DNA of 64,000 nt, taken from contig SSNU01000030.1 in assembly GCA_012064415.1 (NCBI GenBank), positions 28,345 through 92,344 on the forward strand, in the 5' to 3' direction. This stretch comes from Gyrodactylus bullatarudis (Eukaryota > Platyhelminthes > Monogenea > Gyrodactylidea > Gyrodactylidae). The position numbers and the translations under genes were made by a program. This document shows positions 60,101-64,000 of this stretch, one piece after another. The notes beneath the pieces were generated by a model that worked only from the letters and a program-made list of their open reading frames with translations, ran no database searches and was not told the DNA's origin. Every line of letters starts with the position of its first letter. Position 1 is the stretch's first letter.

Positions 60101-61627
60101 AATATTATCGTTCAAATAAATATTTGTAATTTTAGTATATTCTTATTAAGGCCGATATATAATCGGCGTAATATTCACACAACCTTTTTTAAATTTTTTT
60201 GTCAATCACAAGTTTTTAGATCACGATTAAACTTGAAAATCAAAAATACCTTTAGTATTTTTGAGTATAACCCCATCAGCGTGTGAATGACATTGAATGA
60301 TTGAAAATCGGTGCAATTTTTATTATTCAAGATACCTTATATAACCTGTACTTAATTAATGAAAAGTCCAAAGAATTGCATGATGATAACACAGGGGTCA
60401 TGAAAAATTCAAAATTAAGGTAAACAGAAACTGATCATCCTGTAGAATCTGTTCTCAGATCTAGAGAATTCCCTATAATTTCTGGGATAATGAGAGAAAA
60501 CAAAAATTCCGAAAATTCCAAATTTTAAAATTTAATTTTCGTTTTTCTTTTAATTTTTTTCGATTGGATTAAACCTTAAATGCTGCATTGATCAATATGA
60601 AGTGTGGTGGAGTCATTTTGATTTTGACGCTTGAAAAAATTATTATTAAGTAGATCAAAAAAGAAGAAATCTTAACTCACAAGACCTTTCGGGAATCTCC
60701 TATAAATCCAAATTACCCAGCTTATCTTCTTGGTTATTAAAATACTTTTGAATTGATGTCGTATGAGACCTTCATTCAAACGAGATTGTATTTTCACAGT
60801 TATAGGGTACAATTTAAAAAGATTTAAGAACGGTCCCTGCAAATACTAATGTGGTCTGAATGAAAAGTTGTTTGCTTGCTACCTGACTATGTTGTCTTCT
60901 GGCTTGTATTGGTCTATCTGTAGAAAAAGAAAGGGGAGAAAAAAGTGTATTTCTTAAAAGTTTTTGTTATAGTTCAAAATTATGACTAATGTGGTCTATT
61001 CAAGCTCTTTTCTGATTCTAAGACTCATTTCATATTCATGGATTTTTTACTCATGATATAATTTTTCATGATTCTCTGTGTAATCGGTTTCCTTGTCTGC
61101 TACTGGTCCTAAAACAGATCAGATTAATAAATGGAATTCGACACACCATTTGTAAAGCATATTCTTCTCTGAAATACAATTACCTATGCTAATTATGCTA
61201 TCAATAATTATTACCTTTTTTACAAGACCTAATAATACGGAGAAAGTCTGGCTTTGAAGCATTCAGTCAACATGATTCATGTATCCAGCAAAAGATGCAA
61301 CATAAACTCGACCTATACAGTAAAATAATAGAAAAGGTAATTAATTTTCTAGAAACAAACATTAAATGATTATTTTACATAAAGCCCATTATTTTCAAGC
61401 AACACGATTTCAAAAAAATAGTCAACAAGAGAGTAGCCAAGCTGAACTATCCCGAAGACGTCAAAACCGAAATTAAGAATAATATAAATGAGGAATTCCT
61501 CCACTCCCTTTCCAAGTCATCGAACATCCTCAAGAGTGATGTACCCATTGATCCAAAATTGTTGAGTGATTTAACACTGAATAACACCGATATTACATCA
61601 AGATCCCTTGAGAATCTTGTGAAACTA
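48174..61627 (+). CDS. SLC16-like (monocarboxylate-transporter-type) MFS carrier, N-terminal part; continues past the window
   Basis: Plasma-membrane solute carrier of the MFS fold. Exons: 48174-48651, 49233-49530, 51752-51935, 59482-59806, 61227-61336, 61400-61627. All are GT-AG with consistent phases (1, 2, 0, 1, 0, 0). A possible next exon is at about 63087-63140. Exon 1-2 residues form six membrane helices: GAWKYLVIIGSFLAVAIVDG (TM1, where MCTs have DGGWGW), GSLLFGICFISTPFVF (TM2), MFGSVMGGVFVCLSS (TM3), GIVCGLLYLSAISVLNNWF (TM4), VVGICLCGTGFGTIVLALTI (TM5) and CCIIIIAGIILQGAVCFALF then RPL (TM6). The order NWF-x(5)-VVGICLCGTGFG parallels the MCT motif YFxKRRxLAxGxAxAG, but lacks KRR. A hydrophilic loop of over 290 residues follows, far longer than usual between TM6 and TM7. 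TM7-12 must lie beyond 64000. Substrate unknown. Intron 3 is 7.5 kb and full of repeats. Confidence 0.82.
49667..49998. mobile_element. MITE with ~130-nt terminal inverted repeats
   Basis: TTCGTTCTAGG begins the left arm and CCTAGAACGAA ends the right arm. Inside, AAAGAAACTCTCAGAGCATT on the left mirrors AATGCTCTGAGAGTTTCTTT on the right, and GGTAATGAATAT pairs with ATTCATTACC. The loop is about 90 nt and includes GAACGAAACGCGCG. It lies in intron 2 of the carrier gene. Confidence 0.75.
50185..50208. repeat. (AAT)n microsatellite
   Basis: About eight tandem AAT units. Confidence 0.8.
50320..50605. mobile_element. Short inverted-repeat element (family F)
   Basis: Left AATAGCGCTTTATTTTGTGG and CATACTCTTCAG; right CTTCAAGAGTATGCCACGAA and ATAAAGTGCTACAG. 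It has the same ends as the hairpin element at 53640-54018 (AGCGCTTTATTT, GGCATACTCATCAGCC). A more distant relative starts near 63900 (GATAAAGCTTTTATTTCGCC). Confidence 0.55.
50936..51172. repeat. piggyBac-like terminus with GGGGGTAT palindromes
   Basis: GGGGGTATTATACCCCC at about 50940-50956 and GGGGGTATATAACCCCC at about 51129-51145 bracket the stretch, which ends AAGGGTTAA, that is TTAACCCTT inverted. The other terminus was not found. Confidence 0.35.
51370..51600. repeat. Right arm of a family C foldback element
   Basis: AGTTCGAAAAAATGGGATTT, TTGGCGCCAAATAAAAATTT and AGATTCGAATTCTTGATAAA match 28100-28345 in order, ending TTAATTAGCTTTAT. It lies in intron 2 of the carrier gene. Confidence 0.55.
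53047..54661. mobile_element. DNA-transposon-like element with ~95-nt terminal inverted repeats, nested insertions inside
   Basis: 53047-53141 (TTTTGGTGTGTCATAATGTG, ACACCCCGATTTTCCAGCTA, CTACTAAGAAGTAGGACAAA) is matched inversely by 54569-54661 at about 95% by eye. No transposase is recognisable, so it is non-autonomous. Two younger structures lie inside: a TTAACCCTT-started segment (53141-53524) whose 28-nt ends (CCAGTGTGCCTTTAAAGGCA) are inverted, and the hairpin element 53640-54018. Confidence 0.7.
53640..54018. mobile_element. Nested element with perfect 46-nt inverted repeats (family F)
   Basis: AGAAAGTAAAAAAGGATGCC at 53640 onward, continuing GAAAATGGGAGGAATAAGCG, is exactly complemented at 53973-54018. 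The perfect arms and ~287-nt loop suggest a young insertion. The minus-strand frame 53708-53914 in the loop has no known motif. Confidence 0.7.
54662..57664. other. Intron 3 of the carrier gene, no supported gene
   Basis: At 54735-54790 the words AGACGTTATCCAAGACTAGA and TTATTTTTAAATTTT repeat 33945-34005. At 55249-55542 (minus) a frame with GELWCKYFNTSVCADRKF weakly recalls a decayed BED/CGBP1-type zinc finger from a hAT element. GTATGCGTTTAT words at 55290 and 55640 flank it. The frames 56737-57009 and 57321-57542 have no recognised motif. Confidence 0.35.
57665..57800. repeat. Family D repeat, single arm
   Basis: GTATTATTTT, TTTTAAAAATTTTCTATTAT, AGTATCAGTACT, AAAAACAGTATTATATTGCA and ATATATTTTCAGAATTA follow the order of 29900-30010. 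Confidence 0.5.
58441..58740. mobile_element. Near-perfect ~130-nt palindrome, Penelope-like terminal sequence
   Basis: The left arm 58441-58573 contains GTTTCGACGTTGATTGTCTT, CACACGCCTTCTTCAGTG and GACAAGTTTGTCAAAAAACA. The right arm 58608-58738 is its inverse, reading GAAGAAGGCGTGTGAAGACA and CCGTCGAAACGTTTGG. The loop is about 35 nt. The same end sequence borders the GIY-YIG-like remnant at 62231-62491 and appears again at 63640-63800, so it is the mobile terminus of that element family. Confidence 0.7.
58838..59437. mobile_element. Foldback element (family A) next to carrier exon 4
   Basis: Left end AAAGCTAGTCGAGAATTGG; right end ATCTCAACTAACTAGATT. Inside, CATCATTAGACGAAGAATCC repeats the family A centre. 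CCAAATTTCTACTTCTATTA, ATCGATTTTGAGG and their inverse occur on the two sides. It stops about 45 nt before exon 4 (59482). The frame 59050-59286 lies within it. Confidence 0.6.
59960..60122 (+). repeat. Dispersed repeat (copy of 36965-37135)
   Basis: TCTGAAGATACCCGGCGAAA, AACGTTTATCACTAAAATAT and GACGTTCGACAATATTATCG match the copy in the receptor intron, at roughly 85% by eye. Confidence 0.5.
60878..60945. repeat. Dispersed ~66-nt repeat (copy of 18381-18450)
   Basis: CTATGTTGTCTTCTGGCTTG then TATTGGTCTATCTGTAGAAA, with few differences from the 18.4-kb copy. Confidence 0.5.
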
Positions 61628-61918
61628 GTGAGTGCCTTGTAAATCTTGTGCGAATAACTAAAAAGGTTTTTCAGACGTTTAATACCAGTATCTAAAATCC
61701 TTAAAAACAAGATATATGAATTCTAAAATTTTCAGCTATCAATAGTTCAGCTTGCTAGGGATTCTAAAAACTGAGATTCCGTAGTAACTATGGGAAAATA
61801 GAGTCATCCAAGAGTTTCTAAATTCGCTTTAACTATGAATGACTCGAGTAGAGCTTTTAGAAATCAAGTTTAATTGAGAGTGATCAAGACAAAGTATAGT
61901 TACATCGAAATCCCAACA

Positions 61919-62130
61919 AAAAATCTTTTCAGTTCAAAGTTCGAAAAAATGGGATTTTGGCGCCAAATCGTAATTTGAAAAATGACCATATTTTTCATTA
62001 AAGATTTTTTTCCAGATTTTTTCCTCTAAATCGTAAAAGAGGGCATCATGAGTGGGATTCAAAATTTTTTTTAACATATTCGAACTTTTGATGAAAAAAT
62101 CTAGGTTTTAGTAAAAATCATAGATTCCCG
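61919..62130. repeat. Right arm of a family C foldback element
   Basis: AAAGTTCGAAAAAATGGGAT, TTGGCGCCAAATCGTAATTT and GATGAAAAAATCTAGG follow the order of 28100-28330. Confidence 0.55.
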
Positions 62131-62156
62131 AATCAGTGAAAAATGATCTAAAATTA

Positions 62157-62775
62157 GTTTTATAATAAAATTTATTAAAACTTAGGTCAATATTAGAATT
62201 CTCAGCCATGATCATCCAAACGTTTCGACGTTTAGAACAAAAATCAAAGAACATAAAAACAGTATTTTGAGAAATGATAATAAGTCACATGTTTTTCAAC
62301 ATTTCTTAAACAATAATGGGCATAAAATAAATTTTGAGGAGGTTAAAATTCTTAGTGTGCAGAAAAACTTTAGAAAGAGGTTAATTCATGAAGCCCTAGA
62401 AATAGGCAATAATGATACTTTTAATGGAAATGTTGGTGAAGTGAACATTGAGCAGTGTTGGATTCAGCTTTTTGGCAAAAAAGGAAGTTAAATCAAATCT
62501 GATGAAAAAATTATAACTCTTTTCTGTCCTGTTTATCTATACTTTATTATCATAGGTCAGCCTCTTGTATTATTCTATTCTCTCATCTGATTGGACAAAA
62601 CTGATAGGTATAAGATCATGAAAGTAAATAAATAGTAATTTGTTTTTTGACCAACTTGTCGTACCACTGAAGAAGGCGTGTGAAGACAATCACCGTCGAA
62701 ACGTTCGGAAGACCAAAGGCTGAGAATTCTAATATTGACCTAAGTTTTAATAAATTTTATTTTAAAACTAATTAT
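62157..62775 (+). mobile_element. Penelope-like element fragment with inverted termini
   Basis: An inverted terminus (62157-62230: ACTTAGGTCAATATTAGAAT to GTTTCGACG) is joined directly to a GIY-YIG-like C-terminal coding remnant. The same terminus follows in the forward sense (about 62600-62765). The outermost ~75 nt are inverted repeats. Penelope-like elements encode RT followed by a GIY-YIG endonuclease and often have terminal repeats in inverted or partial tandem arrangement, which fits. RT is absent. Confidence 0.6.
62231..62491 (+). pseudogene. GIY-YIG-type endonuclease C-terminal remnant of a Penelope-like element
   Basis: The frame reads RTKIKEHKNSILR, HVFQHFLNNNGHKINFEEVK, then FRKRLIHEALEI and WIQLFGKKG before a stop at 62489-62491. 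The order R..EH - H....GH.I.F - kIL - R.RlihEalEI is that of the end of Penelope-type GIY-YIG endonucleases, with the catalytic Glu in HEALEI. The GIY-YIG box itself is missing, so it is inactive. It lies downstream of carrier exon 6 and is not part of that gene. Confidence 0.6.
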
Positions 62776-63639
62776 AGATTCCCAACTTCATATCAATCAA
62801 CTCTAGAATATTCAAAATTTACCTATCTCAAAACGAAAAGTTTTTTTATCAATCTAGCCTAAAATCAATTAGATGGATAAAAACATTCTGAATAAAATCG
62901 TTTCAATTGGATAAATACCACTCTTTTAACAACAAATGTTTGCGGGATTTCGATTTTGATGCCTAAAGTTTTCTGCTACTTAACTCACTTAGCTTAATTA
63001 ACATAACTATAAGAAATGATCTCAAAAATCAAGACAATCTCTTTTCAGTAGTTATAAATCCTTATTTCTTCAAGCATAACAGAACAGAATCTATTTGATA
63101 TTCATCGTTCGGTGGCAACTTCTCACTCGAGAATAAATGGAGTATGAATGATGTAGGTTGAGTATACTCAAAGGAATGATTGTAAGCAATATTTGGCCAG
63201 GAGATTTAAACTAGATTTTATTTCCGTTCATCATATTCAAAGTTTTCCCTTCTACACTCAAAGTTTTACTCGAGTGTTCATTTTCTCAAGAACAAGATAT
63301 TGAGATTCTCCCAATATATATATGGGAAGATTTTAAAATTTCCATCTCAAGCAAGTCACTACTTAATGAGTTGACATTGATCTTCAAGCTCGAAACTAGA
63401 ATATTGATCATCTGAAGCTTATTGATATGAATTTTGAAAATCTAAATTTTGGAAGATGTTAAAGATACTTTGGAATCCTATCTACATCATGATACCTACT
63501 TTAAAAGTTTGGAAAAATTATTCTTTAAGAAAAATTTTTATTTTTTTCAAAATTAGGCATGGCGCCTGAAATTTTATTTTTTTTTTGAGCTGAAAATTTT
63601 TCATTGATTTGAAACTATTTTGTGAAAACAACACTTCAG
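62776..63639. other. Mostly unassigned; possible carrier exon at 63087-63140
   Basis: AACAG|AATCTA...AATGGA|GTATGA at 63087-63140 is open in the phase needed after 61627 (18 residues), but the splice sites are modest. 63470-63620 shows degraded foldback-arm sequence (TTAGGCATGGCGCC, TTTTGAGCTGAAAATTTTTC). Nothing else seen. Confidence 0.3.
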
Positions 63640-63800
63640 TGATTTAGTAAAAATTAATCTAAAATTGGTTTTACAATAAAATTTATTTAAACTTTGGTCA
63701 ATATTAGTATTCTCAGTCATTGGTCTTCCGAACTCTTCGACAGTGATTGTCTTCACATTCCTTCTTTAGTGGTACGACAAGCTCGTCAAACACAATCAGT
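63640..63800 (-). repeat. Penelope-like terminus, inverted copy
   Basis: TTTATTTAAACTTTGGTCAA, ATTAGTATTCTCAG, GTGATTGTCTTCACATTCCT and GTGGTACGACAAGC match the left arm of 58441-58740 with more divergence. The other arm is not in the window. Confidence 0.5.
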
Positions 63801-63894
63801 TTTTTTGGAGTAGGTAATGCCGAGCTTCTTCGAAGACATTTGAATTTGTTGGTGAGTCGAAACTCATTTTGAGGATTTGAAGATAAGACGAGTA

Positions 63895-63962
63895 ATTAGT
63901 GATAAAGCTTTTATTTCGCCGGATCTCATCAGACTCTTACACCGGCTTGATTTATATATTAA
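63895..63962. repeat. Possible family F relative at the window edge
   Basis: GTGATAAAGCTTTTATTTCG, then CATCAGACTCTTACACCGG, parallels GATAAAGCGCTT...CATCAGCCTCTTACATGCC of the elements at 50320 and 53640. Confidence 0.3.
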
Positions 63963-64000
63963 ATTAATTAACAAAAGTGTATCCTCTTATTGGTTGGTTT

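Noticed and set aside
1..64000. tRNA, rRNA or CRISPR features
   Set aside because: I looked for tRNA B-box words (GGTTCGAATCC type), rRNA-like GC-rich blocks and regular repeat-spacer arrays and saw none. The ~30-nt repeat at 1-135 is degenerate and eukaryotic.

Overview
The window is nuclear DNA of an AT-rich invertebrate animal. It has spliced genes with GT-AG introns from about 50 nt to over 7 kb and intron-encoded in-frame stops. It carries a Venus kinase receptor, a family known from many invertebrates but not from vertebrates. It is packed with eukaryotic transposons: LINE, Ty3/gypsy LTR, Penelope-like, Tc1/mariner, piggyBac and foldback elements. I cannot name the species. A flatworm or another small-bodied invertebrate would fit, but that is a guess.

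Layout. 0-5.8 kb is gene-free: a ~30-nt tandem repeat, two long foldback elements, a LINE tail and a decayed Tc1 transposase. 5.8-7.3 kb (-) holds a two-exon six-finger C2H2 zinc-finger gene with a TATA-like box upstream. 8-21.5 kb is a graveyard of 5'-truncated copies of one LINE family on both strands. Nearly all end in the same A-rich tail, and one copy keeps the YADD reverse-transcriptase motif. 21.9-24.6 kb is a young Ty3/gypsy-like LTR element with 4-bp target duplications and two 317-nt LTRs. It has lost protease, reverse transcriptase and RNase H but keeps Gag and integrase parts, and its open reading frame starts inside the LTR. 26.9-29.6 kb (+) is a four-exon secreted/ER EF-hand protein of the CREC (reticulocalbin/calumenin) type ending in HDEL.

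31.6-46.0 kb (-) is the main gene: an 18-exon Venus kinase receptor of about 1,530-1,544 residues, assembled here exon by exon with matching intron phases. It has a signal peptide, a Venus-flytrap ectodomain, one membrane segment, an insulin-receptor-like tyrosine kinase and a tail of about 350 residues. One intron holds a piggyBac-type element whose unoccupied counterpart survives next door in a tandem duplicate. Head to head with it, 200 bp away, is a small single-pass membrane protein with LPSY and PPAY motifs (46.2-46.75 kb, +). 48.2 kb to beyond 61.6 kb (+) is the N-terminal half of an SLC16-like (monocarboxylate-transporter-type) MFS carrier with an unusually long cytoplasmic loop. Its C-terminal half lies outside the window. 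Its 7.5-kb third intron and the right end of the window are filled with inverted-repeat elements and Penelope-like fragments with hairpin termini.

The genes do not form a pathway. The receptor and the WW-binding membrane protein may share a bidirectional promoter. The strongest non-gene theme is the abundance of long near-perfect inverted repeats, many inside introns.
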